Part shown: positions 42,902 to 51,492 of the stretch, piece by piece | Layout of the letters: each line of letters opens with the position of its first letter | Numbering within the stretch: the first letter of the stretch is position 1 | From: DTU052 sp050951725 | Lineage (GTDB): Bacteria > Bacillota > Syntrophomonadia > Syntrophomonadales > DTU052 | Reading direction: 5' to 3' | NCBI GenBank assembly: GCA_050951725.1 | Contig: JBMNJO010000001.1 | Coordinates: 620,001-684,000, forward strand | DNA: 64,000 nucleotides | Made by a program: the position numbers and the translations under genes | The notes under the pieces: model-generated | What the model was told of the DNA's origin: nothing | Database searches by the model: none | The model's input: only the letters and a program-made list of their open reading frames with translations

Positions 42902-43075
42902 TTAATTGGTAACTTCTCTTCCTTTATAATATCCGCATTTCTGGCATACGCGATGGGGCATCTTCAGTTCGTGGCACTGCGGACAGGCTACCAAACCGGG
43001 GCTTTCTAGTTTGGCCCAGATAGAACGGCGCTTGTTTTTACGGGACTTGGACTGCCTTCTTTGTGGTACTCCCAT
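42902..43075 (-). CDS. rpmF: 50S ribosomal protein L32
   Basis: A 57-residue reading frame: MGVPQRRQSKSRKNKRRSIW, then LESPGLVACPQCHELKMPHR and VCQKCGYYKGREV. The four Cys (CPQC and CQKC) form the zinc-binding C+ version of L32. ATG 43075 has AAGGAGG upstream. It lies between yceD and plsX, the usual order. Confidence 0.96.
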   Translation of the reverse strand: MGVPQRRQSKSRKNKRRSIWAKLESPGLVACPQCHELKMPHRVCQKCGYYKGREVTN

Positions 43076-43093
43076 TGTTAACCTCCTTCCCCT

Positions 43094-43594
43094 TTAAAGC
43101 ATTTTCTTAAGTGCTTCCCATCTGGGATCTATCTCCGTCTCCTGGCAGTGGCATTCTGCCAGGTTCAGATCCTGACCACAGTTGGAGCACAGACCCTTGC
43201 ATTCCTGAGAACAAAGGGTCCTTATTGGCAAACTGAGTAAGATGGTCTCCAGAACCACAGGTTCAATATCCACCTGGGGTTCAACGAAATATATGAAAGT
43301 TTCTTCATTCTTAAAGAATTCGCGGTTCTCCTCCGCGCAGAACTCGATGGTAAACGGCAGTTCAACCTTGTGCCGGAACGATTTCAGACAGCGATCACAT
43401 TGCAGTTCCAGTTTGGCCTTGACTTCACCCTTGCCCACCATCAGCCTTCCAGTATTGGTGACCTGAAGATCAACCACCACCTGATCCAGGAGGCGGATAT
43501 CCTTCGCGATCTCTACGTTCTCGTAAGGCTTCTCCAGGTGAAAGTCTCTGGTCTCTTTGGGATGAAGTTTAAGCCAGGTAAGATCAATCTTCAT
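43094..43594 (-). CDS. yceD: YceD/DUF177 family protein
   Basis: The 166-residue protein precedes rpmF, its universal neighbour. It has LELQCDRCLKSFRHKVELPF and, near the end, CSQECKGLCSNCGQDLNLAEC followed by CHC, likely zinc-binding Cys pairs. The family is linked to 23S rRNA accumulation in E. coli and plants. ATG 43594 (MKIDLTWLKLHP) has GGAG 9 nt upstream; the longer frame to 43654 is not needed. Confidence 0.88.
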   Translation of the reverse strand: MKIDLTWLKLHPKETRDFHLEKPYENVEIAKDIRLLDQVVVDLQVTNTGRLMVGKGEVKAKLELQCDRCLKSFRHKVELPFTIEFCAEENREFFKNEETFIYFVEPQVDIEPVVLETILLSLPIRTLCSQECKGLCSNCGQDLNLAECHCQETEIDPRWEALKKML

Positions 43595-43712
43595 TGTGAA
43601 CACTCCAGTAAAAATGCCAGATTCATTATAGTCTGGCAGTATTATTATTGTCAAGAAAGGCCTGTTAACATACCCTTAATGCTCGTTGTTAGACGAGCAG
43701 ATGGTGTTGTAT

Positions 43713-43790
43713 CATGCGAATTCTGGCGACGAATATTTATGCATCCAAACTCCGTGGTTTGACTATTCAAAGAAATCGAATTATTACCCG
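43713..43790 (+). repeat. Dispersed intergenic repeat, copy 3
   Basis: From ATGCGAATTCTGGCGACG through AATATTTATGCATCCAAACT to GTGGTTTGACTATTC. Copy 1 shares TGC.AATTCTG.CGA.G.ATATTTATGC and GTGGTTT in the same order; a following ATTCAAAGAAATC also occurs after copy 1. It is in plus orientation between the minus-strand genes ackA and yceD. Confidence 0.62.
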
Positions 43791-43805
43791 CGAAATACCC
43801 AAAAA

Positions 43806-43828
43806 AAAGGCGGGCATCGCCCGCCTTT
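43806..43828 (-). terminator. Terminator after ackA
   Basis: AAAGGCGGGC-ATC-GCCCGCCTTT hairpin, followed on the minus strand by TTTTTGGG; 5 nt after the ackA stop. Confidence 0.92.
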
Positions 43829-43833
43829 TTCTC

Positions 43834-45030
43834 CTATTTCTGCGACAGGCGCATGGTATCCCGGGCGATGACCAACTCTTCGTTGGTAGGAATGACGAAA
43901 ATTCGGACCTTCGAATCGTCAGTCGCCACGTCAACCTCTTTGCCCCTGGTCTTGTTCTTGGCCGGGTCCATCTTAATGCCCAGATAATCAAGATCCTGAC
44001 AGATGGCTTCCCGGGTGTCGATACCATTTTCGCCAACCCCGGCGGTAAATACCAAGCAGTCAACACCATTGAGCAATGCTACATAATTGCCGATATAGCT
44101 CTTAACCCGAGTATGATACACATCCAGGGCCAGTTGAGCCCGCTTGTTCCCGGAAGCAGCCGCTTCGATAATGTCGCGCAGGTCATTCGATACCCCGGAC
44201 AGTCCCAGCATACCAGACTTCTTGTTGAAGTAGGTGTTGGCCTCATCAGAGTTCATGTTCAGCTTCTCCATGAGGAAGAATACAATAGCCGGGTCAATAT
44301 CGCCACAACGGGTACCCATTACCAAACCTTCCAACGGGGTGTATCCCATTGACGTATCCACAACGCGGCCATCCTTGATAGCAGCCATGCTGCCGCCGTT
44401 GCCCAGGTGCAGGGTAATTATCTTGCACTCTTCGAACGGCTTGCCCAACATCTCAGCCGCCCGGTGGGAAACGTAGTAGTGAGAAGTACCGTGGAATCCG
44501 TATCTTCTTACCTTATATTTCTCATAAACCTCATAAGGTAGAGCATACATGAAGTTTTCCGGCTTCATCGTCTGGTGGAATGCGGTGTCAAACACTGCCA
44601 CGTGAGGAACATTGGGCATCAGTTCCTGACAGGCCTCGATCCCCATCAGGTTGGGGGGATTGTGCAGGGGGGCGATGTCAAAGCATTCCCGGACTACCTG
44701 TTTGACTTTATCGTCAATAACCACGGATTCAGCAAAGCTTTCGCCGCCATGTACAACCCGGTGGCCGACAGCCCCGATTTCAGCCATGTTTTTGATAACG
44801 CCGTATTCTGGATTGACCAGAACCTCCAAAACCAGTTTCATGCCTGCGGTATGATCCGGCAGGTCTTTCTTGATCACTACCTCATCTTTTCCGGTGGGCT
44901 CGTGCTTCAAGGTCGTCCCCGGAATACCAACCCGGTCGACCAAACCTTTGGCCAGTACCGATTCGTTGGTCATGTCGAATACCTGGTACTTGATTGATGA
45001 GCTCCCACAGTTTACTACTAGTACCTTCAT
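43834..45030 (-). CDS. ackA: Acetate kinase
   Basis: The 398-residue kinase makes ATP and acetate from acetyl phosphate. ASKHA-fold motifs: VLVVNCGSSSIKYQVF (phosphate 1), RYGFHGTSHYYVS, IITLHLGNGGSMAAIKDG (phosphate 2), DTSMGYTPLEGLVMGTRCGD and VFTAGVGENG (adenosine). ATG 45030 is the family-typical start. Next to pta it forms the substrate-level phosphorylation route after thiolase. Confidence 0.97.
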   Translation of the reverse strand: MKVLVVNCGSSSIKYQVFDMTNESVLAKGLVDRVGIPGTTLKHEPTGKDEVVIKKDLPDHTAGMKLVLEVLVNPEYGVIKNMAEIGAVGHRVVHGGESFAESVVIDDKVKQVVRECFDIAPLHNPPNLMGIEACQELMPNVPHVAVFDTAFHQTMKPENFMYALPYEVYEKYKVRRYGFHGTSHYYVSHRAAEMLGKPFEECKIITLHLGNGGSMAAIKDGRVVDTSMGYTPLEGLVMGTRCGDIDPAIVFFLMEKLNMNSDEANTYFNKKSGMLGLSGVSNDLRDIIEAAASGNKRAQLALDVYHTRVKSYIGNYVALLNGVDCLVFTAGVGENGIDTREAICQDLDYLGIKMDPAKNKTRGKEVDVATDDSKVRIFVIPTNEELVIARDTMRLSQK

Positions 45031-45131
45031 TCTTTTCGATAACCTCCTCAACATCATTTAATGCTTAAATAAAAGTTTAAGTGGTCAGACCTTAAATACT
45101 ACCTTCCCACCACATCTGGAGGGCTGATCAT

Positions 45132-46124
45132 TTAAGCTCTAACTGCAGTCATGGCAACTACGTTAATGACATCTTCCACACTGCATCCCCGTGAAAGGTC
45201 ATTAACCGGCTTATCCATACCCTGAAGGATAGGACCAATCGCTTCTGCCTTGGCCAATCTCTGTACCAGTTTATACCCTATGTTTCCAGCCTGTAGGTCC
45301 GGGAATACCAGGACATTACATCTTCCTGCCACGTTACTGCCGGGGGCCTTGGATTGTCCCACCTTGGCAACCAATGCAGCATCCGCCTGGAATTCGCCAT
45401 CTACCGGCAGTTCCGGCCACCTTGACTTGGCAATTTCGGTTGCTTTGATCACTTTATCGACCAGTTCATGACTGGCACTGCCTTTGGTGGAGAAGGAAAG
45501 CATGCCTACGACGGGTTCTTTAATGCCGCACAGGCTGCGTGCGGTTTCCGCAGAGGCGAATGCAAACTCAGCCAACTGTTCAGCGGTGGGGTTGGGGGTA
45601 ACCGCACAGTCCGCAAAGACCATTATGCCGTTGTCACCCAGTTCGCAGTTGGGAACGATCATAATGAAAGCTCCGGAAACAGCTGACATTCCTGGGGCGG
45701 TTTTTATTATCTGCAGCGCGGGCCGGAGAACGTCTCCGGTGGTGTTGACAGCCCCGGCAACTTCGCCATCGGCTTTGCCGGACTTGACCATCATGGATCC
45801 AAAGTACAGGGGATTGAGCATCGTCTGCTGTGCTTTTTCGAGGGTCATGCCTTTCGCTTTACGCATTTCGTAAAACGACTCGACAAACTCAGCATAGAAT
45901 GGCGCCTTTGCCGGATCGATAATCTCTACTCCGCCGATGTCTGCACCAACCTGTTGCGCCTTGGCCCTGACAGCACCTTCTTCCCCGATCAGGATTGGAT
46001 TGGCGATCTTCTGCTTCATCAGGGTCTCGACCGCCTTCAGGGTTCTTTCTTCTGTTCCCTCGGGCAGAACAATGGTTTTGAATTTTTCCTGGGCTTTCTG
46101 TCTAATCTGTTCGAGCAGGGTCAT
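45132..46124 (-). CDS. pta: Phosphate acetyltransferase
   Basis: The 330-residue short-type Pta interconverts acetyl-CoA and acetyl phosphate. It contains FKTIVLPEGTEERTLKAV, MVKSGKADGEVAGAVNTTGD, PNPTAEQLAEFAFASAETAR and LVFPDLQAGNIGYKLVQRLA. It lacks the N-terminal regulatory domains of the long enterobacterial form. It is upstream of ackA by about 100 nt and likely co-transcribed. Confidence 0.97.
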   Translation of the reverse strand: MTLLEQIRQKAQEKFKTIVLPEGTEERTLKAVETLMKQKIANPILIGEEGAVRAKAQQVGADIGGVEIIDPAKAPFYAEFVESFYEMRKAKGMTLEKAQQTMLNPLYFGSMMVKSGKADGEVAGAVNTTGDVLRPALQIIKTAPGMSAVSGAFIMIVPNCELGDNGIMVFADCAVTPNPTAEQLAEFAFASAETARSLCGIKEPVVGMLSFSTKGSASHELVDKVIKATEIAKSRWPELPVDGEFQADAALVAKVGQSKAPGSNVAGRCNVLVFPDLQAGNIGYKLVQRLAKAEAIGPILQGMDKPVNDLSRGCSVEDVINVVAMTAVRA

Positions 46125-46284
46125 TTAATAAATTGCCTCCTTTTTAAATTTTTATTACCTACCAGGCACCGCTGGCCACCAGCCTGTTCCTTCCATTGCT
46201 AATATTATCACAAGGGGTGGGTAAGGAAAATAATTACTGTTATTATGTGCTAGAATTAATTTATCCTGCCCACGGAGGATCACC

Positions 46285-47529
46285 TTGTCAGTCATTGGAA
46301 TCATTGCTGAGTACAATCCACTGCATAACGGGCACGTCCATCATATCCAGAACTCCCGTCGGTTGACCGGAGCTCACGGTGTAATCTGCGTTATGAGCGG
46401 CAGCTTCACCCAGCGGGGAGAACCCGCCTTGGTCAATAAGTGGGCCCGTGCTCAGATGGCGCTTAAAGCCGGTGCCGACCTGGTTTTTGAGCTGCCATTT
46501 GTGTTCTCAGCCCGCAGTGCCTACCATTTTGCCCGGGGTGGTGTTTCCCTGCTCCAAAGAACCGGGGTTACAACCCACATCAGCTTTGGCAGCGAAACCG
46601 GAGACATCTCCCCACTGCAGGAGGTGGCAACAATCCTCCATAAGGAACCTCCGGAGTTTGTCCGTGAACTCCGGCTGCAGCTTAAGAAGGGGCACTCCTA
46701 TCCGCAAGCCCGCGCAAATGCACTTGGTGAGTATGCTCATAGCACTAAACTGTCGCCGGGCCATGACTGGCAGGCGATAATGAGTCTTCCGAATAACATC
46801 CTGGCCGTGGAGTATCTGCGGGCGATGCTTGCGGATTCATCCACCCTTGTCCCGGTAACCATGCCCCGCATCGGACAGGGCTATCATCAAACGGGCAACG
46901 TCGAGTTTGCCAGCGCTACCGCTGTTCGGGATCAGATAAGACAGAACCGTCCGCTTGATGAAATCAAGGGACTCCCCTGGTTTACCAAAGAAATCCTTAG
47001 TGGTGAGTTTGCCCAGGGTTCAGGTCCTGTGTCGGCTCAGTCAATGTTCAAACTCATTCGATTTTCACTCAGCAATATCAATATAAATGATTTGCGTCAA
47101 ATCTATGATGTCAACGAAGGTCTGGAAAACCGCATTATAAAGACCGCACCATTATGTAGTAGTCGCGAGGAACTAATCTCTGCCATCAAAACCCGTCGTT
47201 ACAGTTATACCCGGATTAGTCGGATTCTGCTCTACATTCTGCTGCAGTTTACTCAAGAACTGGCTGCTATGTTTGATGAAAAAGGGCCTCAATACCTTCG
47301 TCTTTTAGGTTTTTCGCCACAAGGCCAAAAAATCCTGCACGATATGAAAACGTTTTCAACAATACCCGTGATTACAAAACTGGGAAGACACCCCCAATAC
47401 AATGACCCCCTGATGGCCAGGATGATTTCCTTTGATTGCCTGGCTACCGATCTCCAGGCTCTGATACAGCCCTGTCCTGGCCGGGGAGGCCTGGATTTTG
47501 TCCGTTCACCGGTTCAGGTCCTGGAGTGA
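46285..47529 (+). CDS. tmcAL: tRNA(Met) cytidine acetate ligase (TmcAL, YlbM)
   Basis: The 414-residue nucleotidyltransferase-fold enzyme makes N4-acetylcytidine at the elongator tRNA-Met wobble base using acetate and ATP. It begins VIGIIAEYNPLHNGHVHHI (HxGH-type NGHVHH site) and has VMSGSFTQRGEPAL, KAGADLVFELPF and SLPNNILAVEYLRAM. TTG start behind CGGAGG. It is divergent from pta, itself an acetate gene. Confidence 0.92.
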   Translation: MSVIGIIAEYNPLHNGHVHHIQNSRRLTGAHGVICVMSGSFTQRGEPALVNKWARAQMALKAGADLVFELPFVFSARSAYHFARGGVSLLQRTGVTTHISFGSETGDISPLQEVATILHKEPPEFVRELRLQLKKGHSYPQARANALGEYAHSTKLSPGHDWQAIMSLPNNILAVEYLRAMLADSSTLVPVTMPRIGQGYHQTGNVEFASATAVRDQIRQNRPLDEIKGLPWFTKEILSGEFAQGSGPVSAQSMFKLIRFSLSNININDLRQIYDVNEGLENRIIKTAPLCSSREELISAIKTRRYSYTRISRILLYILLQFTQELAAMFDEKGPQYLRLLGFSPQGQKILHDMKTFSTIPVITKLGRHPQYNDPLMARMISFDCLATDLQALIQPCPGRGGLDFVRSPVQVLE

Positions 47530-47576
47530 TATCGGGTAGCTTCCTGAAAGCCATGGGCCGTCCCGGATGGCCGTTA

Positions 47577-48452
47577 TTATACACAGGGAGGGTTCAGAGT
47601 CCCGGTTGGGGTACTCATGCTGGTTATGACCTCTGCCGACGACTCCGCCGGGCCTGCGTCAGGCTTTGCCATTCCAATTGCTGACCTGATCTCATCCAGT
47701 TTGGCCTCAGCACACTCCCGGCCGATGGCAATGCACTCTTCTGCCCGATGAAACTCGCTGGACTTTATGTTGCCCAACCGCGGCTGAATCAACACTGTGG
47801 CCTGGTGGCGGGTAACCTGGGTAAAGATCTGGCGTTCCAATATCTCCACCGCCTGCAGGATAACATCCAGGGTATTCCGTATCCGTGCCCTGCGGTCCTC
47901 AGCGAAGGTCACATCCACCCCCAAAACGATTTCCGCTCCCATATCACGGGCTACGCCCACCGGCAGCCTTTCCGCAACCGCACCATCAACCAGCAGGCGG
48001 TTGTTATACCTGACCGGAGTAAACACCCCGGGGATGGAAATACTGGCACGCACCGCAGTATGCACAGGACCTTCCCGAATCACAATCTTTTCCCCGGTCT
48101 CAATATCAGTAGCAACAACCGCCAAGGGCATCTCCAGTTCCTCAAATGATTTGCCTTTGGTGATCAGCCGCAGGAAGTGCTCGATTCTCTTGCCGCCAAC
48201 AAAGCCCATCCGCGGTATGCCCACATCCCAGAACAGCGAGGTGTTTAAGGCGGCGGCCAGCTTTCCGGTCATGTAGAGGTCTCCACCGCACGCGTATACC
48301 GCAGCCACCAACGCCCCCATGCTGCTGCCAACCAAAAAGTCAAACGGGATCCTGTTCTCAGTCAGGACTTGCATAACCCCGATATGTGCCAGCCCCCGTG
48401 CGCTCCCCGCTCCCAGTACCAGCCCTATCTTACCGTTCCGGCCATCCATCAC
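47577..48452 (-). CDS. ylbK: Patatin-like phospholipase family protein (RssA/YlbK type)
   Basis: The 291-residue protein has the patatin oxyanion loop LGAGSARGLAHIGV, nucleophile elbow VGSSMGALVAAVYACGG and the Asp of the dyad in LLVDGAVAERLPVGVARDMG. No signal peptide. The family hydrolyses acyl esters; the in vivo substrate is unknown. It lies in the ylbJ-ylbK-ylbM neighbourhood seen in Bacillus, although here the strands differ. Confidence 0.87.
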   Translation of the reverse strand: MMDGRNGKIGLVLGAGSARGLAHIGVMQVLTENRIPFDFLVGSSMGALVAAVYACGGDLYMTGKLAAALNTSLFWDVGIPRMGFVGGKRIEHFLRLITKGKSFEELEMPLAVVATDIETGEKIVIREGPVHTAVRASISIPGVFTPVRYNNRLLVDGAVAERLPVGVARDMGAEIVLGVDVTFAEDRRARIRNTLDVILQAVEILERQIFTQVTRHQATVLIQPRLGNIKSSEFHRAEECIAIGRECAEAKLDEIRSAIGMAKPDAGPAESSAEVITSMSTPTGTLNPPCV

Positions 48453-48753
48453 ATCACCTCATTCCATTGACAATTTAACCTTGCCGTTATCAGCAGCATT
48501 AAGTGAACTGTCAACACTATTTTAGAATACATTGGCTGGTTTTCCCAATCAAACAGGTTGCGGTATTAATATACCCCCAAATGGTTCTTAATTGAAGAGA
48601 TTTTGAATGCCCGCGTATTCGCTCGGCTTTCGCGTGGGAATCGGTAATCCAAGGCCCATTTTTCACTTCTAGAATGGTGTCCGCCTCACTATATTTTTAT
48701 TGCGGATGACATTTTGTCCCCAATCTGGACGAACCTTTATAAGGAGGTAGGCC
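48453..48753. other. Divergent intergenic region ylbK/ylbJ
   Basis: About 300 bp between two divergent genes. I see AAGGAGG before ylbJ but no promoter, repeat or RNA that I can name. Confidence 0.5.
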
Positions 48754-49938
48754 ATGAAGCCCTTGCCTGCGGTACTGGGGGCCTTGTTTGTGGTGGCCCT
48801 GGCGTTTTTTATGATGATTGAACCCGCGACCACCCTGGAGGCATCCACCGCAGGACTCAGGCTCTGGTTTCGTTCAGTCCTCCCTGCCCTGTTCCCCTTT
48901 TTTGTGGTATGCGATCTTATGGTAGGGCTGGGAGTGGTCCGTTTCCTGGGGGTACTGCTGGAGCCGGTGATGCGTCCGCTCTTTCGTCTCCCGGGCGCAG
49001 CCGCCTTTGTTGTAGCTATGGGGTTCACTTCCGGCTTTCCGGTGGGTGCTGTGCTCACCCGGCAGTTGTATGAAAACGGGTCCTTAACCGGCAATGAGGC
49101 TGAACGATTGGTCAGCTTTACCAATAACGCCAGCCCGCTTTTTATTATCGGGGTAGTGGGAACAGGTTTATTTCACAGTCCGGCTGTCGGTTATCTTCTG
49201 GCAGTATCCCATTACCTGGCTAATACTATGGTGGGGATCCTGATTGGCCGGAGGGCCCCTTCGTCCCCGGACCGGAACCAGGGGCAAAGGAACCTTTTAT
49301 CGCTGGGGTTGGCAGAATTGATAGAGGCCAACCGGCAGAGTAAGGGGCCCGGACACCTGCTTGGTGAGGCCATTAAAAAGGCTCTTTTCAATACTGCTGC
49401 GGTAGGAGGCTTCATTATCATCTTCTCCGTCCTGGCCACCGCTTTATCCAAGTGGGGAGTAATAGTCTGGCTGGCAGGCGTGTTTAAACTCCTGGGAGCA
49501 TCCTATCCGACCTCTATTGGCATCGGGATGGGTTGCTTCGAAATGACGCTCGGATCACAGGCTGTGGCGGCCTCTTCTGGTCCTCTGCTGGAGAAATTGT
49601 TGGCGGCATCAGGGGTTCTGGCCTGGAGCGGTCTATCCATCCAGGCGCAGGTGATGAGCCTCGTATCCGACACCCCTATACGATATTTGTTCTACGTTAA
49701 GGCCCGCCTGTTACAGACCGTGTTCGCGATGGGCTTCACTTTGATCGGCTTTAAACTATGGTCCGCAAATGAACTTCTTCCAGCCTTTTACGCTCCTCAC
49801 TCCAGCCTGGCTGTACCTGGAGCCCTTGAATTTCTCCAGGCCAGCTCTCATGGAGTCTTCTGGAGCATGGTAGCCCTGCTGTTGGTCGGTTTATGCTGCT
49901 GGCTCAGCAGACTCATTTTTTTGAGGTATGTTCACTGA
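48754..49938 (+). CDS. ylbJ: Sporulation integral membrane protein YlbJ
   Basis: The 394-residue polytopic membrane protein has about 8-10 helices and a repeated Gate (nucleoside-recognition) domain: LWFRSVLPALFPFFVVCDL, VVAMGFTSGFPVGAVLTRQL, LVSFTNNASPLFIIGVVGTG and, in the second half, GMGCFEMTLGSQAVAAS. In Bacillus YlbJ is sigma-E controlled and needed for spore cortex and DPA handling. The 3' end overlaps the convergent 49913 gene by 26 nt. Confidence 0.92.
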   Translation: MKPLPAVLGALFVVALAFFMMIEPATTLEASTAGLRLWFRSVLPALFPFFVVCDLMVGLGVVRFLGVLLEPVMRPLFRLPGAAAFVVAMGFTSGFPVGAVLTRQLYENGSLTGNEAERLVSFTNNASPLFIIGVVGTGLFHSPAVGYLLAVSHYLANTMVGILIGRRAPSSPDRNQGQRNLLSLGLAELIEANRQSKGPGHLLGEAIKKALFNTAAVGGFIIIFSVLATALSKWGVIVWLAGVFKLLGASYPTSIGIGMGCFEMTLGSQAVAASSGPLLEKLLAASGVLAWSGLSIQAQVMSLVSDTPIRYLFYVKARLLQTVFAMGFTLIGFKLWSANELLPAFYAPHSSLAVPGALEFLQASSHGVFWSMVALLLVGLCCWLSRLIFLRYVH

Positions 49939-50368
49939 GCTCCTTTAGCCCCTGTTGTACTGATTTCATGCTTTCGCTGAGCACTGACTCCAGGTATTTC
50001 AGAAGCTGCTCAGCGTATTCATTGGCACCATCTCTAATTTCCTGGGAAAAGGCCTTGGATTTTTCAATCATCTCTTCGGCCACCTGGCTGGCGTTTCTGG
50101 TTATCTCATCGTCAGATACCAGTTTCGCCGCCTGGAATTTGGTATCGTCCAGTATGTACATGGATTCCCGCCGGGCATCCTCAAAGATCCGATCTCTTTC
50201 ACTGAGTACCTTCTTGGCGGCTTCGATCTCTTCCGGCATAATCGCGCGGAGACGATCCAGTCTTTCCAAAAAGTAATCAGCGTCAATTAAGGACTTGCCG
50301 GTTAATGGCAGCCTCTTTGCGTCCTTGATCTCATCTTCGAGTTCATCCAGGAGCATCAGTATTTTCAT
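49913..50368 (-). CDS. Uncharacterised coiled-coil protein (V-type ATPase subunit H-like)
   Basis: The 151-residue protein is almost entirely charged helix: LDELEDEIKDAKRLPLTGKS, ADYFLERLDRLRAIMPEEIE, then a long heptad-like stretch (about residues 50-145). No membrane helix or catalytic motif. Similar small ATPase-H/DivIVA-like proteins sit between ylbJ and rsmD-coaD in many Firmicutes; their role is unknown, perhaps membrane or division scaffolding. Its stop codon lies inside the end of ylbJ on the other strand. Confidence 0.78.
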   Translation of the reverse strand: MKILMLLDELEDEIKDAKRLPLTGKSLIDADYFLERLDRLRAIMPEEIEAAKKVLSERDRIFEDARRESMYILDDTKFQAAKLVSDDEITRNASQVAEEMIEKSKAFSQEIRDGANEYAEQLLKYLESVLSESMKSVQQGLKELSEHTSKK

Positions 50369-50404
50369 TGTAAACCCCCCGTCATCTTCTTATAATTTAA
50401 CCGT

Positions 50405-50470
50405 GATTCCCCGGCAAATAGTCATAATACGCAGGTTTGAATATATAAATATTCTTGCCAGACATCGCAA
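50405..50470 (-). repeat. Dispersed intergenic repeat, copy 2
   Basis: On the minus strand from TGCGATGTCTGGCAAGAATA through TTTATATATTCAAACC to ATGACTATTTGCCGGGGAAT. About 49 of 67 aligned positions agree with copy 1. It lies about 37 bp upstream of the coiled-coil gene start. Confidence 0.6.
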
Positions 50471-50648
50471 TCGACCTACGCACTCCTTGCCACACTCCGA
50501 AAGGGATACAGAGGCAATTTGCCTCGATATTCAATGCCCCACCTGCTCCTTCTATGGTAATTGCTCGTTTACGGTCTTTCACCTTTGCAGGGGTTATGCA
50601 ACCCCGACTGCCTCAAGAGACTCCTTAATATTTATAGATTCAAACAAT

Positions 50649-51224
50649 TTAATTTACCGGCTCGGCAGGGGAATCAACTGTATTATGATAGTAATTCAGC
50701 ACCGAATCCCCGTAAACACTGGTTCTGGCTCTGGTCAGGCCGGGCGCCTCCCCGGGCATGTCCAGAGATTTTGGACTTCGAACTATGCATGTTCCCTGGG
50801 GGCTTAACAATACCCCGAGGTAACTCATGATCTTCTCAAAATAGACTACCTGTCGAAAAGGCGGATCAACATAGATAATGTCAAAGTTCGCCCTTTCTTT
50901 GGCCAATCGGTTTACAACTCGAAAAACATCACCTCTTATTATCCGTGCTTTGGAATCCAATTGGCAGGATTGAAGGTTCTCCCGGATTACCGTCACTGCC
51001 TGAGGGTTACGTTCGACAAACACAACTTCCTCTGCCAATCGACTCAATGCTTCTATGCCAACCGCTCCACTTCCTGCAAAAAGATCAAGGAAGGTCTGTC
51101 CTTCCAGGTATGGTCCAATGGTATTAAACAGTGCTTCTTTTATGGTGTCGGTTATCGGCCGTATATCAGGTCCTTTCGGTACTTTGAGTCTCTTTCCCTT
51201 GGACAGACCGGCTATTACCCTCAA
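50649..51224 (-). CDS. rsmD: 16S rRNA (guanine966-N2)-methyltransferase
   Basis: The 191-residue Rossmann methyltransferase starts at TTG 51224 (LRVIAGLSKGKRL), with GGAGG 10 nt upstream; the open frame to 51419 gives an implausible tail. Motif I TFLDLFAGSGAVGIEALSR binds SAM, and FDIIYVDPPF is the N6/N2-type DPPF catalytic motif. It methylates G966. coaD, its common neighbour, is about 8.5 kb away here. Confidence 0.94.
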   Translation of the reverse strand: MRVIAGLSKGKRLKVPKGPDIRPITDTIKEALFNTIGPYLEGQTFLDLFAGSGAVGIEALSRLAEEVVFVERNPQAVTVIRENLQSCQLDSKARIIRGDVFRVVNRLAKERANFDIIYVDPPFRQVVYFEKIMSYLGVLLSPQGTCIVRSPKSLDMPGEAPGLTRARTSVYGDSVLNYYHNTVDSPAEPVN

Positions 51225-51257
51225 AAAACCATTTCCTCCGTTGCTCCTTTTTCCAAG

Positions 51258-51286
51258 ATTATAGCATAAGAAAAAAAATCTAAAAA
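51258..51286 (-). promoter_or_regulatory. Probable sigma-A promoter of rsmD
   Basis: Minus strand TTTAGA (51286-51281), 17-bp spacer, TATAAT (51263-51258). The -10 is perfect, the -35 matches four of six. It lies about 34 nt before the TTG start. Confidence 0.6.
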
Positions 51287-51492
51287 AGAATGTATTATTA
51301 TGCGAATCACCGGGAATGATATCTTCAACCGGGAAAAGAAAACCCGGAAAAAACAAACCCTCCCCAACAACTTTACAAAATTCTCCTCTCCCCAAACTAA
51401 GAGGCGGCTGAAAAACCAAATCAGCCGCCGTTTAATTTTGTATAAAATGCATCCGGTTACGCAAGCTATTTATTAGTTTGGAGGTTGATATT

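Noticed and set aside
45470..45500. TGGCACT followed by TTGGT in pta, resembling a sigma-54 promoter
   Set aside because: The -12 GC is missing and it lies inside a coding region.
51290..51345. Possible fifth copy of the dispersed repeat upstream of rsmD
   Set aside because: Only TGCGAAT and a loosely similar AT-rich tail match; too weak to call.
51225..51419. N-terminal extension of rsmD
   Set aside because: Low-complexity Phe-rich sequence upstream of a good promoter; TTG 51224 fits the family length.
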